Assembly (NCBI GenBank): GCA_028692035.1
Contig: JAQUYD010000018.1
Location: 1 to 39,272 of the forward strand
Length of the DNA: 39,272 bases
From: Oscillospiraceae bacterium
GTDB taxonomy: Bacteria > Bacillota > Clostridia > Oscillospirales > Ruminococcaceae
Direction of reading: 5' to 3'
The notes below the pieces were generated by a model, which saw only the letters and a program-made list of their open reading frames with translations, did no database searches and was not told the DNA's origin. Positions 15,876-24,189 of this stretch are shown one piece after another (positions within the stretch are counted from its first letter, which is position 1; every line of letters begins with the position of its first letter). A program made the position numbers and the translations under genes.

Positions 15876-17051
15876 CTACTGAATCATATTCACAATCATG
15901 CGGAATAGCAAATACAGATAATGGGCCGTTACGCCTGCGCAAAGCCCGCCAATGGTATGGGAAAAAATCGCCGTTTTAATAAAAATCCGCTTATCCAACG
16001 CGTCCATCATCGAAACATGGGTGCTTAAATAACCGCTCCAACACATTCCGATGGCGGTAAAGACCGCGATTTCATTGAGGCCCGCCGCACCGCTTTTAAG
16101 CATTGGCGGCACCAGCGCCATAGCCGCGCCGGTGGCCCCCATGGATGTGATGGGGAACGCGATATTCGTCGGGTCGTGAAACCCGAATAAAATCCCCGTC
16201 ACCGGCGAGATCAGCTCCCCCAGTTTTGGCAGCAGCGCTACCCCCTCGTACGCGGAACCGGTGTATGCCGCCGCACCAGACCCATCAGTGCCGGGGCCAA
16301 AGGTCAAAAGCATGACCAGCGTACAGATAACCAATACGCCGGGAATGATGTCCAGCCCCATGGCCACACCGGATTTCCCCCCCTCCAACAAGGCGTTGAA
16401 AATCCGCTCAACCCCTTTGCCGTAAACCTGCCGGGGCTCGTCATGAGTCTTTCCCCTAACCGAACGGTCCTTTTTCAGTTCCTCACGGCTCACATGGTAA
16501 TAACGGCTGGTTTGGTGCAACATCAGCCGCACGCTGATGATACTGCCGGCCACTGCGCCAAGAAAGCCGCAAACGGCGGCTGAAACAATCCCTGTTCCCC
16601 CTTGCCCGATCATAAAGGTGATCAGGATCAGCCCCATGCCAAAAGCCGTTCCCAGGTTACACAGCGCCGGAATTTGATATTCTTTAAAATAGTCCATAAA
16701 TTTTTTGTTTTTTGTCAAAGTCAAAATCGCTGGATTATCTGATACAAAGGTGGTGAGAATACCCAGGGAGGCAGCGCCCGGTAACCCATACAGCCATCGC
16801 ATCAGCGGCGAAATCAGCTTGTTTAACAGGGCGATTACCCCAAATTCCGCCAATAGCGCTGAAAATGCGCCGGTGATGACCGAAACTGCCATAATAAAGA
16901 ATACGGTATCCAGTAAAAGCCCATGGGCCGTTTTCATAATGGTGTCAAACATCTGGCTGACGCCCATCACCGACCCGATGTAAGTAAACAACAGCACGAT
17001 TACACCGATACAGACAAATGTTTCGACCGAAACGGCCTTTTTCTCCCGCAT
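15876..17051 (-). CDS. nucleoside-recognition (Gate) domain membrane protein
   Basis: This 391-residue polytopic membrane protein has about ten hydrophobic segments and the conserved features of the nucleoside-recognition/Gate family: VSDNPAILTLTKNKKF in the first half and FGFHDPTNIAFPITSMGATGAAMALVPPML in the second. The repeat-like arrangement of two gate regions is typical. Family members are linked to nucleoside or small-molecule transport and to sporulation (SpmA/SpmB-like), but the substrate of this subgroup is unknown. I recall close relatives in Clostridioides annotated only as a membrane protein family. The start is ATG 17051, 6 bases after GAGGTGG; ATG 17057 would leave no spacing. 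It has a sigma-A promoter with an operator-like site shared with the downstream GntR regulator, so it is probably that regulator's target. Confidence 0.75.
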   Translation of the reverse strand: MREKKAVSVETFVCIGVIVLLFTYIGSVMGVSQMFDTIMKTAHGLLLDTVFFIMAVSVITGAFSALLAEFGVIALLNKLISPLMRWLYGLPGAASLGILTTFVSDNPAILTLTKNKKFMDYFKEYQIPALCNLGTAFGMGLILITFMIGQGGTGIVSAAVCGFLGAVAGSIISVRLMLHQTSRYYHVSREELKKDRSVRGKTHDEPRQVYGKGVERIFNALLEGGKSGVAMGLDIIPGVLVICTLVMLLTFGPGTDGSGAAAYTGSAYEGVALLPKLGELISPVTGILFGFHDPTNIAFPITSMGATGAAMALVPPMLKSGAAGLNEIAVFTAIGMCWSGYLSTHVSMMDALDKRIFIKTAIFSHTIGGLCAGVTAHYLYLLFRMIVNMIQ

Positions 17052-17070
17052 AATCATCCACCTCGATTGA

Positions 17071-17086
17071 TATTAAGACATCCTAT
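17071..17086. promoter_or_regulatory. candidate operator, second copy
   Basis: TATTAAGACATCCTAT matches the site upstream of the GntR gene at 14 of 16 positions. It lies 3 bases downstream of the -10 box of the membrane protein promoter, in the same placement as the first copy. Confidence 0.6.
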
Positions 17087-17089
17087 CAC

Positions 17090-17118
17090 AAGATAGCATA
17101 ACCAATGGATTTTTTCAA
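17090..17118 (-). promoter_or_regulatory. sigma-A promoter of the Gate-domain membrane protein gene
   Basis: On the minus strand: TTGAAA, 17 bases, TATCTT. The -35 overlaps the last codons of the HAD gene. Confidence 0.6.
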
Positions 17119-17780
17119 CAGAGATTTACACTTTTTTCAGGGGTCAGCAGCATGGAAAAAGAGAGGACAAACTTCTGGCAACAACCACGCAGCAAATCCG
17201 CCTGTTTCGCCCCGCCCGGTGCATGAACGCCGATCACAGGAAAACCGGCAGAGGCCGCTGTTTTGGCTGCGTGGGGTGCGTCCTCAAAAACCCAGGTCTC
17301 TTTGGGCAGACTGCCCAAACGGGCGGCGCAAGCCAAAAAGATCGCCGGATCCGTTTTGGCTGCGCCCACCTCGTCAGCATCCACGACAAATTGAAAATAA
17401 TCCAGTAACCCAAGTCTCCCCAATGCCTGCGCGATCTGCACTTTCTTGGAAGCGGTGGCCACGCACATCTGGTAGCCCTCCCGGTGGGCGGCCGCCAAAA
17501 ATTCCGGGACAAAAGGCATTGCCTGGATCTCGTTTTCATAGGCGCCGGCACACAGTGCATCCAACTCCGCGGTGATCTGCTGAATACTTAAAGTTTCCTG
17601 CCCGGACAACAACTGCCGGAAATATTCTGCTGATTGCTGCAGGCTCATAGTCTCCACCTGTTCGCTGATGGCAACGGAATAAGGGTAATGATGGGCCGCG
17701 AGAAAATCCCGGTCGATCTGCCGCCACAAGCCCATCGAATCCAGAAGGGTACCGTCCGCATCAAAAATCATCGCTTTCAT
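17115..17780 (-). CDS. HAD superfamily hydrolase (beta-phosphoglucomutase/phosphatase-like)
   Basis: This is a 221-residue cytoplasmic HAD hydrolase with an alpha-helical cap inserted at residues about 15-85, as in the beta-phosphoglucomutase/phosphoglycolate phosphatase group. Motif I is D7-A-D9-G-T with the nucleophile D7, motif II is CVATAS, motif III the Lys in GAAKTDPAIF, and motif IV VFEDAPHAAKTA. Motif I reads DADGT where DFDGT is commoner. ATG 17780 overlaps the stop of the M23 lipoprotein gene as ATGA, so the two are translationally coupled and in one operon. The substrate is a sugar phosphate or similar metabolite and cannot be named. Confidence 0.86.
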   Translation of the reverse strand: MKAMIFDADGTLLDSMGLWRQIDRDFLAAHHYPYSVAISEQVETMSLQQSAEYFRQLLSGQETLSIQQITAELDALCAGAYENEIQAMPFVPEFLAAAHREGYQMCVATASKKVQIAQALGRLGLLDYFQFVVDADEVGAAKTDPAIFLACAARLGSLPKETWVFEDAPHAAKTAASAGFPVIGVHAPGGAKQADLLRGCCQKFVLSFSMLLTPEKSVNLC

Positions 17781-19033
17781 TCTCCTGCGCCCTCCCAAAC
17801 AATCCCCTTTTCAATGGCCGTCCCCGGATTTACAAAAACCCGATTCACCGACATGGCAAAATGCAGATGCGGCCCAGTGGAAAAACCGGTAGACCCCACT
17901 TTGCCGATCACCTGCCCCTGTTCGACCATGTCCCCCTGGGCAACGTTCAGCGATTCCATATGGTAATACCAGCTCTTCAGCCCCAGTCCATGCTCAATGA
18001 GCACCGTGTTTCCCGTCAGCTGCAAATAATCCGCAAACAGCACCCGCCCGGCGCCTGCTGCCTGTACCGGGGTCCCCTCGTCCGCAGCCAAATCCACCCC
18101 GCTGTGCCGCACCGAGGTCGGATTTCCGTTCACATACCGGATCATTCCATATTGGGTGGTCAGTTCTCCTTCTACTGGCTGTATAAATTCCCCTGACCAA
18201 TACTGGACGGGATCGGAAATTTCCTTCATTGGTTCGATTTTTGTATTCCATTCGGCGTTGGCCTCGTTGTTGTCCACAGTCTGCGAGGTGGTCGTTTCAT
18301 CCACTGTCAGGTTCTGGATTTCAAACGCCCGGTCACTCACGGTAATGGCCAGCTCAAACACGGCTGTGCCGGCGCGCACCGTCAGGGGATATATGCCCGG
18401 CTGTGTGTTCCAATGGATCGGCAACAGGCCCTCCCATGCCCCCTCCCATTTGTAAAAGGACGGCTGAAAGGAGAGCGTCGTCTCGGCACTCACGGTCTCG
18501 GCATCTGTATAGCGCACCGCAATCGGCAGCACTTCGCCTAACTCCACCGCACCCTCCGGCCAGGAGATCTGCGGCGCAAAGGCCGTCTCAACTGTCAAGG
18601 CGTAGGCATTTTCACCATCGGTGAAAAGATAGTCGTAGCTGCCATTTTTCGCCGGTAGAAAATCCTCAAGGTTGGACGTCGATCCCGAAAAAACCTGCTG
18701 GTCTTCCAAAAGGATCTGCACTGTAGCGGCAGCCTCGGACCGCGGCAGTGCTTCCAGCAGGGTCACCGTGCGGTAATTTTCCTCTCCCGGGTAGAGGGTG
18801 ACCGTCTCTTCCCCTACCGCAATCTCTAAGCCCTTTGGCGCTGCCGGGACCATTTGGGAGACAATCAGGCTCTCCGGTTCAGACATGTCTGTCCGCTGCT
18901 CTTGGGCACGGCACCCAGTAAAAAGCAAAAGGCAGCACAATCCGGCAGCCAACACGCGCTTGTCCCAAAAAGGGAGCCATAATCGGTCAAATGGGGGCCA
19001 GACCGTCCAATTCTCTTTTCGCTTACCCTTCAT
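17777..19033 (-). CDS. M23 family (LytM-type) metallopeptidase lipoprotein
   Basis: This 418-residue protein is probably attached to the outer face of the membrane. A lipobox LLLFTGC places the lipidated cysteine at C41, after an unusually long polar N-region of about 25 residues. The middle (about 60-270) is beta-rich with two or three Ig-like repeats. The C-terminal 110 residues are a peptidase M23 domain with the zinc motif HSGVD and the HLH of GPHLHFAM, plus the conserved GNTVLIEHG and YYHM segments, so it should cleave peptidoglycan crosslinks or activate such an enzyme. ATG 19033 follows AAGGAGGG. The stop overlaps the HAD gene start. Zinc residues look complete. Confidence 0.88.
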   Translation of the reverse strand: MKGKRKENWTVWPPFDRLWLPFWDKRVLAAGLCCLLLFTGCRAQEQRTDMSEPESLIVSQMVPAAPKGLEIAVGEETVTLYPGEENYRTVTLLEALPRSEAAATVQILLEDQQVFSGSTSNLEDFLPAKNGSYDYLFTDGENAYALTVETAFAPQISWPEGAVELGEVLPIAVRYTDAETVSAETTLSFQPSFYKWEGAWEGLLPIHWNTQPGIYPLTVRAGTAVFELAITVSDRAFEIQNLTVDETTTSQTVDNNEANAEWNTKIEPMKEISDPVQYWSGEFIQPVEGELTTQYGMIRYVNGNPTSVRHSGVDLAADEGTPVQAAGAGRVLFADYLQLTGNTVLIEHGLGLKSWYYHMESLNVAQGDMVEQGQVIGKVGSTGFSTGPHLHFAMSVNRVFVNPGTAIEKGIVWEGAGE

Positions 19034-19121
19034 AAAATCCCTCCTTCTTATCATTATGGCATAAAGTAAAGGAGAATAAAACCATTTTTCCCGGATCGCG
19101 CCGCCTCTTTTTCACCGTTTA

Positions 19122-19158
19122 CAAACAAAAAACAGGCGGATCTTTCGATCTGCCTGTT
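19122..19158 (-). terminator. terminator of the liv operon
   Basis: On the minus strand AACAGGCAGATC and GATCCGCCTGTT pair around GAAA, followed by TTTTTTGTTTG. It lies about 30 bases after the livF stop. Confidence 0.88.
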
Positions 19159-19189
19159 GAAAGCTATGCAATATGCGACAAGGTAGGAT

Positions 19190-19897
19190 TTATCCGCCCA
19201 GATAAGCTTTCTTGATCTCCGGTGCCCCCAGTAGTTCTGCCCCCGTTCCCGAGAGCACGATTTTGCCGGTCTCCAATACATAGCCACGATCCGCCACCGA
19301 CAAGGCTGCCTGCGCGTTTTGTTCTACCAAGAGAATCGTGGTGCCGGATTGATGGAGGTTTTGGATGATATTAAAAATTTCTTCTACCAAAATCGGCGCA
19401 AGGCCCATCGAGGGCTCGTCTAACATGATCACTTTGGGGCGGCTCATCAAAGCCCGGCCCATGGCCAGCATCTGCTGCTCGCCGCCGGAAAGGGTTCCGC
19501 CGATCTGCTTATAGCGCTCTTTCAGGCGAGGGAAATATCCATAAACCTTTTCTATATCCTCTCGGAGATCCCCCCGGTTGGTATAGGCGCCCATTTCCAG
19601 ATTCTCCTGCACGGTCATCTGCAAAAAGATCCGCCTTCCCTCGGGGACCAGTGCCAATCCCTTGGAAACGATTTTGTGGGCGGCAATTTTACCCAGATTT
19701 TCTCCCATGAACTGGATGGCGCCGGTATGGCTGTTTAGCAACCCGGCAATGGTATTCAAGGTTGTGGATTTCCCTGCGCCATTGGCGCCGATCAAGGTCA
19801 CGATCTCCCCCTGATTTACCTCGAAGGAAATCCCCTTGATGGCATGGATGCTGCCATAATACACATTGATATCTTCAACTTTTAAAACAGCTTCCAT
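19190..19897 (-). CDS. livF: branched-chain amino-acid ABC transporter ATP-binding protein LivF
   Basis: This is a 235-residue ABC ATPase, the second nucleotide-binding subunit of a HAAT-type amino-acid importer. Walker A is GANGAGKST, the signature LSGGEQQMLA, Walker B VIMLDEPSMGLAP, and the switch histidine position is occupied by LLVEQN, as usual for LivF. The start ATG lies just after the livG stop, with AAGGAGGCG inside the livG end, so the genes are translationally linked. It is the last gene of the five-gene operon and is followed by a terminator. The transported substrate (Leu/Ile/Val or another amino acid or amide) is set by the binding protein and is not certain. Confidence 0.93.
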   Translation of the reverse strand: MEAVLKVEDINVYYGSIHAIKGISFEVNQGEIVTLIGANGAGKSTTLNTIAGLLNSHTGAIQFMGENLGKIAAHKIVSKGLALVPEGRRIFLQMTVQENLEMGAYTNRGDLREDIEKVYGYFPRLKERYKQIGGTLSGGEQQMLAMGRALMSRPKVIMLDEPSMGLAPILVEEIFNIIQNLHQSGTTILLVEQNAQAALSVADRGYVLETGKIVLSGTGAELLGAPEIKKAYLGG

Positions 19898-19899
19898 CT

Positions 19900-20733
19900 T
19901 TACGCCTCCTTCTTTTTGCCCAGATAAGCCTCGATGACCGCCGGGTTCGCCTGGATTTCACTCGGCGTACCTTTGGCGATAACGCGGCCGAAATTCAATA
20001 CACAGATCCCCTCGCAGATATTCATGACCAGATTCATATCGTGTTCGATCAGCAAAATAGCAATCTGGAAGGTATCCCGGATTTTGCGGATGTTTTCCAT
20101 CAGCTCGGCCGTTTCAGAAGGATTCATACCCGCCGCGGGCTCGTCCAGCAGCAGCAGGCGGGGATTGGTCGCCAAAGCCCGGATGATTTCCAGGCGGCGC
20201 TGGGCGCCATAGGGCAGCGATCCCGCTTTTACACCGGCCAAATCGGCCATGTTGAAAATCGAAAGTAGTTCCAGCGCCCTTTCGTGGGCGGCCTTTTCCT
20301 CTTTCCAATAGCCCGGTAGGCGCAGTAGGCTACTTAACATATTGTAATGCATCTGGGCGTCCATGCCGACCTTGACGTTTTCCTCCACCGTCAGATCGGA
20401 AAAAAGCCGGATGTTTTGAAACGTCCGCGCAATGCCTTCTCGGTTGACATGGGCGGTATCCATTCCCTGGATATCTTTCCCATTCAGCAGGATGGTCCCT
20501 GTTGTAGGCTGATAGACCTTGGTCAGCAGGTTGAAAACCGTTGTTTTGCCCGCTCCGTTGGGCCCGATCAGGCCGGTGATCTCCGTCTGCCCCATTGCAA
20601 GATCCAGGTTCTCCACCGCCTGCAAACCGCCAAAGGTAATGCCCAGATTGATACATTCGAGCACCAGCGGCTTATCAATATCCCTTTCCGGGATCATATT
20701 TTTCGAGGGAACCGGTACCAGTTTTGGAAACAT
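19900..20733 (-). CDS. livG: branched-chain amino-acid ABC transporter ATP-binding protein LivG
   Basis: This is a 277-residue ABC ATPase, the first nucleotide-binding subunit. Walker A is GPNGAGKTT, the signature is the LivG form LPYGAQRRLEIIRAL, Walker B LLLLDEPAAGMNP, followed by LLIEHDM. The N-terminus has an extra 30 residues before the first strand (FPKLVPVPSKN...), slightly longer than usual. ATG 20733 follows AAAGGAGGCG and lies one base after the livM stop, showing tight coupling. It pairs with LivF on the cytoplasmic side of LivH-LivM. Confidence 0.93.
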   Translation of the reverse strand: MFPKLVPVPSKNMIPERDIDKPLVLECINLGITFGGLQAVENLDLAMGQTEITGLIGPNGAGKTTVFNLLTKVYQPTTGTILLNGKDIQGMDTAHVNREGIARTFQNIRLFSDLTVEENVKVGMDAQMHYNMLSSLLRLPGYWKEEKAAHERALELLSIFNMADLAGVKAGSLPYGAQRRLEIIRALATNPRLLLLDEPAAGMNPSETAELMENIRKIRDTFQIAILLIEHDMNLVMNICEGICVLNFGRVIAKGTPSEIQANPAVIEAYLGKKKEA

Positions 20734-20734
20734 C

Positions 20735-21787
20735 TCAGATCGCCTCCTTTGCTTTGCGGCGGCCGGATTTCAACCGGTCCAGCCAGGATTTCAGCGTTGG
20801 ATTGTTGGTGGCCAGCATGACCAAAATCAGGATGATGGCATAGACCAGCATCCGGTAATCGGCATATTCCCGCAGCGCTTCCGGTAGGATTGTCAGCGCC
20901 GCCGCGGCAATGATAGAGCCGAGCATATTGCCCTGCCCGCCCAAAACGACAAACACCAGCACCAGAATCGACGTATTAAAATCGAATTTATTGGCCACCA
21001 CTGTGGAATAATTCATGGCAAACAAGGCGCCCGCAGCACCCGCCAGGGCCGCCGAGGTGACAAACGCCATCATTTTGTATTTGGTAATGTTAAGCCCGAT
21101 GCTCTCCGCCGCGATGCGGTTATCGCGAATCGCCATAATCGCACGGCCGGCCCGGCTGTTGACCAGATTGAACACGACTACCAACGTCACCATAATCAGG
21201 ACAAATCCGGCGGTAAAGGTCGCGATCTTTTGGATCCCGCCGATTCCCATGGGGCCGCCGATGATCAGGCTGCCGCCTTCGGCCAGATTGGTGCGGTCGC
21301 TCAACAAGCTGACATGCAGGCCATGGCTGTCAACGCCCAGATACAGGTTGTTGAAAATGCTTTTGATGATCTCTCCAAAAGCCAGCGTGACGATCGCCAG
21401 GTAGTCACCGCGCAAACGCAAAACCGGGATCCCGATCAAAAATCCCACAACCGCCGCAAACAGCGCGCCCATGACCAGCGAAATGGCCAGCCGCAGCGGC
21501 GCTGACGGAACCGCGTTTTGCAAAAGGATCGCCGTACTGGTACCACAGAAGGCTCCAACGCTCATGAACCCCGCATGGCCCAGGGAAAGTTCGCCCAATA
21601 CGCCCACAGTCAGATTCAGCGAGATTGCCATGGCCACATAGGCGCAAATGGGGATCAGCATCCCCTTCAGCGAGGAACTCATCAGCCCAGCGGCGCCGAA
21701 AAGCTGCAACACCACATAGGCTAGAATGACCAGGCCATACGTCATCGTGTTTTTGCCGGTGGTTTTGCTCCATTTTATTTTTTTCAT
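20735..21787 (-). CDS. livM: branched-chain amino-acid ABC transporter permease LivM
   Basis: This is a 350-residue permease with about nine or ten membrane segments. It shows the LivM-type GELSLGHAGFMSVGAFCG segment, LRLRGDYLAIVTLAFGEI and the C-terminal VVLGGQGNMLGSIIAAAAL motif that contacts the ATPases. I chose ATG 21787, preceded by GAGGTGGGAA, over the longer frame start 39 bases upstream, which would overlap the end of livH. It ends in a basic tail (DRLKSGRRKAKEAI). It forms the transmembrane channel with LivH. Confidence 0.92.
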   Translation of the reverse strand: MKKIKWSKTTGKNTMTYGLVILAYVVLQLFGAAGLMSSSLKGMLIPICAYVAMAISLNLTVGVLGELSLGHAGFMSVGAFCGTSTAILLQNAVPSAPLRLAISLVMGALFAAVVGFLIGIPVLRLRGDYLAIVTLAFGEIIKSIFNNLYLGVDSHGLHVSLLSDRTNLAEGGSLIIGGPMGIGGIQKIATFTAGFVLIMVTLVVVFNLVNSRAGRAIMAIRDNRIAAESIGLNITKYKMMAFVTSAALAGAAGALFAMNYSTVVANKFDFNTSILVLVFVVLGGQGNMLGSIIAAAALTILPEALREYADYRMLVYAIILILVMLATNNPTLKSWLDRLKSGRRKAKEAI

Positions 21788-21797
21788 CTTTCCCACC

Positions 21798-22679
21798 TCA
21801 TACTTTCTCCCGGATTTGCTTGCCAAGCAATCCAGCCGGCTTAACCAAAAGCACTATGATCAGTACGGCAAAAACAATCGCGTCCGATAACTGCGTGGAA
21901 ATGTACGCCTTGGCAAATATCTCGATCACGCCTAAAAGCAGGCCGCCCAAAAGCGCGCCGGGAATCGACCCGATCCCACCAAATACGGCGGCGGTAAAGG
22001 CTTTGATCCCGGGCATGGAGCCGGTGGTCGGGATCAGCGTTGGGTACGCCGAACAAAGCAAAGCGCCGGCAATAGCGGCTAGCCCCGAACCAATGGCGAA
22101 GGTGATCGAAATCGTCGCGTTGACATTGATCCCCATCAGCTGCGCCGCGCCCTTATCCTCTGAGCAGGCGCGCATCGCCTTGCCCATCTTTGTGGACTCG
22201 GTGAACACGGTTAAAAAAATCATGATGGCTACGCAGGCAACAATGGTGACGATCGTAACGTGGGAGATGGTCAGCTGCCCGCCAAACAACTCTACCTTCC
22301 CGTCCCCCACCACCGAGGGGAACACCTTCGGGTTGGGGGTCCAAAGTAGCAGCGCCGCGTTCTGCAAAAAATAGCTGACGCCGATGGCGGTAATTAGTAC
22401 TGCCAGAGACGGCGCCGAACGGAGCGGTTTATAGGCCAGCCGTTCGATGATGATGCCCAACAGCATACAGACGATCATCGCTAACAAAATACCCACAAGC
22501 GGCGGTAATTCAAAACGGGAGATCGCATAAAAACAGATATACGCGCCCACCATGATCACATCACCATGGGCAAAATTCAGCATTTTCGCGATACCATACA
22601 CCATCGTGTATCCCAGGGCGATGATCGCGTAAATGCTGCCCAGGCTGATCCCGCTGATGAGGAAATTTAAGAAGGTCAT
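21798..22679 (-). CDS. livH: branched-chain amino-acid ABC transporter permease LivH
   Basis: This is a 293-residue permease with about eight membrane segments. It shows the LivH signatures: an early GISLGSIYAIIALGYTMVYG, then NFAHGDVIMVGAY, and late AFTAAVFGGIGSIPGALLGG, the coupling region for the ATPases. The start is ATG 22679 after AAGGAGTG. A 190-base gap with two hairpins separates it from livJ, while the downstream genes are packed tightly. It is the membrane partner of LivM. Confidence 0.93.
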   Translation of the reverse strand: MTFLNFLISGISLGSIYAIIALGYTMVYGIAKMLNFAHGDVIMVGAYICFYAISRFELPPLVGILLAMIVCMLLGIIIERLAYKPLRSAPSLAVLITAIGVSYFLQNAALLLWTPNPKVFPSVVGDGKVELFGGQLTISHVTIVTIVACVAIMIFLTVFTESTKMGKAMRACSEDKGAAQLMGINVNATISITFAIGSGLAAIAGALLCSAYPTLIPTTGSMPGIKAFTAAVFGGIGSIPGALLGGLLLGVIEIFAKAYISTQLSDAIVFAVLIIVLLVKPAGLLGKQIREKV

Positions 22680-22736
22680 GATATTGTTTCACTCCTTTTC
22701 ATTGGATGCGCGGGAAGGACCGGTTTCAGTACACAG

Positions 22737-22769
22737 CTGAAAAATACCGGAAACAGCGGTACTTTTCAG
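22737..22769 (-). repeat. hairpin between livJ and livH (stem 1)
   Basis: CTGAAAAGTACCG pairs with CGGTATTTTTCAG around a short loop on the minus strand, with no following T-run. It is likely an mRNA 3'-stabilising structure that lets livJ be expressed above the membrane genes. Confidence 0.5.
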
Positions 22770-22793
22770 TTACGCGCTGCCAAATATCCAGAA

Positions 22794-22826
22794 CTGGCCG
22801 GGAAAGCCAACCGCCGCCCCGGCCAA
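22794..22826 (-). repeat. hairpin between livJ and livH (stem 2)
   Basis: TGGCCGGGG and CCCGGCCA pair around a GC-rich loop about 45 bases after the livJ stop. The T-run is weak, so it is a partial terminator or RNA stabiliser. Confidence 0.5.
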
Positions 22827-22868
22827 TTTCTAGACAAATTCGCGATAAACGGTAAAAACAAATCGAAA

Positions 22869-24086
22869 TTAGTCCAAACTGACGTAAACGCCGTCTTTGA
22901 TGACAACGCCGGTCGGTACCTTCGTAACTGCGCCGGACGCATCCCAGGTCATACCGCTACCGGTGAGGCCGTCGAAAGACATGGTGGTGAATTGCTCAAT
23001 CATCAGCTCGCAAATTTCTTTTGCGCTCATATCTGCAGTCGCCCCAGCATTTACCAGTGCCTGTTTATACGCGTAAATGCAGTCATATGCATCTGCTGCA
23101 AACTGGTTGGGGATCTCGCCAAACTGTTCTTGATATTTTTTGACGAAAGAAGCCGTGCGCTCATCGGTGGACGTTGCGCTAAATGGGGTAATCATCATCA
23201 CATTCTCGGCCAAAGCCGCGTCAAACCCGTCCATAGACAAAATGCCATCCATACCGTCTACTCCAAAATATTTCGGGGCATATCCCATGGCATTGGCCTG
23301 TGCAAAAATCAAAGAAGCCGGCTGATAATACATGGGCAGGAAAATCAAATCAGCGCCGTTGCTCTGGGCATCGGCCAGCTGCACCGAAAAGTCCGTATCA
23401 TTGCCGTCGGCAAAGGTGGTGTCGGAAACGACCTCAAGCCCCAGCTCCCCGGCCTTTTTCATAAAGGTTTCGTAAATGCCCTTTGAATATACATCGTCGT
23501 TTTTCCAGATCACGGCGATTTTTGTGCCCAATTTTTTATCGGCAATGTACTGGGCGGCAGCGGTGCCCTGGTTCGGGTCAATAAAGCAGATTTGGAACTG
23601 GTTGTCCTTTCCTTCCAGAACGGCAGCAGAGGAAGCGGAAGGCGTCAGCGCAAAAATCCTGTCCGCATAGGTTTCAACGGCCGTTACTTCGCAGGGTTTG
23701 GAGGTAACGGAACCCATGGACAGCTGCATCCCCCAGTCCTTTAAAACATTGTAGGCATTGATCGCTTTTTCCGGATCGCTCACGTCGTCTTCAAACCGCA
23801 GCTCGAACTGGATACCACCCATTGCGTTGATTTCATCAACCGCGATCTCAGCCGCATTTTTTACCGCGTTGCCATAGATGGCGTTTGCGCCGGTCAAGGG
23901 GCCGGTGCCGCCAATCTTAAAGGCCGCGCCGGTAGGCGTGTTTTCCGGTGCGCTACCAGCTGTACTTTGCGCGCCGGGATTGGGGTTGGCAGCGTTAGAG
24001 CTTGTTGTGCCGGCGCTGTTGCTGCAGGCCGCCAAGGTCAGGACCATGGACGCCGCCAGCAGCAGGCCAAGGAATTTCTTCTTCAT
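22869..24086 (-). CDS. livJ: branched-chain amino-acid ABC transporter substrate-binding lipoprotein
   Basis: This is a 405-residue periplasmic-binding-protein-type (type I fold) lipoprotein. The lipobox VLTLAAC puts the lipidated cysteine at C21, followed by a Ser/Gly/Asn/Pro-rich tether of about 40 residues. The binding fold then starts with FKIGGTGPLTGANAIYG, typical of LivJ-type proteins, and continues with LTPSASSAAV, the ligand pocket region, and IAVIWKNDDVYSKGI. ATG 24086 follows GGAGAAG; the upstream in-frame start would precede a hairpin and is rejected. It is the first gene of the liv operon. A terminator-like hairpin lies in its leader. Specificity could be branched-chain amino acids, or amides or urea as in some paralogues. 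Confidence 0.92.
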   Translation of the reverse strand: MKKKFLGLLLAASMVLTLAACSNSAGTTSSNAANPNPGAQSTAGSAPENTPTGAAFKIGGTGPLTGANAIYGNAVKNAAEIAVDEINAMGGIQFELRFEDDVSDPEKAINAYNVLKDWGMQLSMGSVTSKPCEVTAVETYADRIFALTPSASSAAVLEGKDNQFQICFIDPNQGTAAAQYIADKKLGTKIAVIWKNDDVYSKGIYETFMKKAGELGLEVVSDTTFADGNDTDFSVQLADAQSNGADLIFLPMYYQPASLIFAQANAMGYAPKYFGVDGMDGILSMDGFDAALAENVMMITPFSATSTDERTASFVKKYQEQFGEIPNQFAADAYDCIYAYKQALVNAGATADMSAKEICELMIEQFTTMSFDGLTGSGMTWDASGAVTKVPTGVVIKDGVYVSLD

Positions 24087-24123
24087 TTTTATCTTCTCCT
24101 TTTTAATAGAGTCATCTATACAA

Positions 24124-24160
24124 AAAGCGGTTTCCATCAAACCAAGACGGAAACCGCTTT
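24124..24160 (-). terminator. terminator-like hairpin in the livJ leader
   Basis: AAAGCGGTTTCC and GGAAACCGCTTT form a perfect 12-base-pair stem with a 13-base loop, and on the minus strand it is followed by TTTTTG. It can end the upstream small membrane gene, but it lies only 38 bases before livJ, so it may also act as an attenuator. Confidence 0.75.
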
Positions 24161-24189
24161 GCTGTATCACAGTAATGCGTATTCACACG

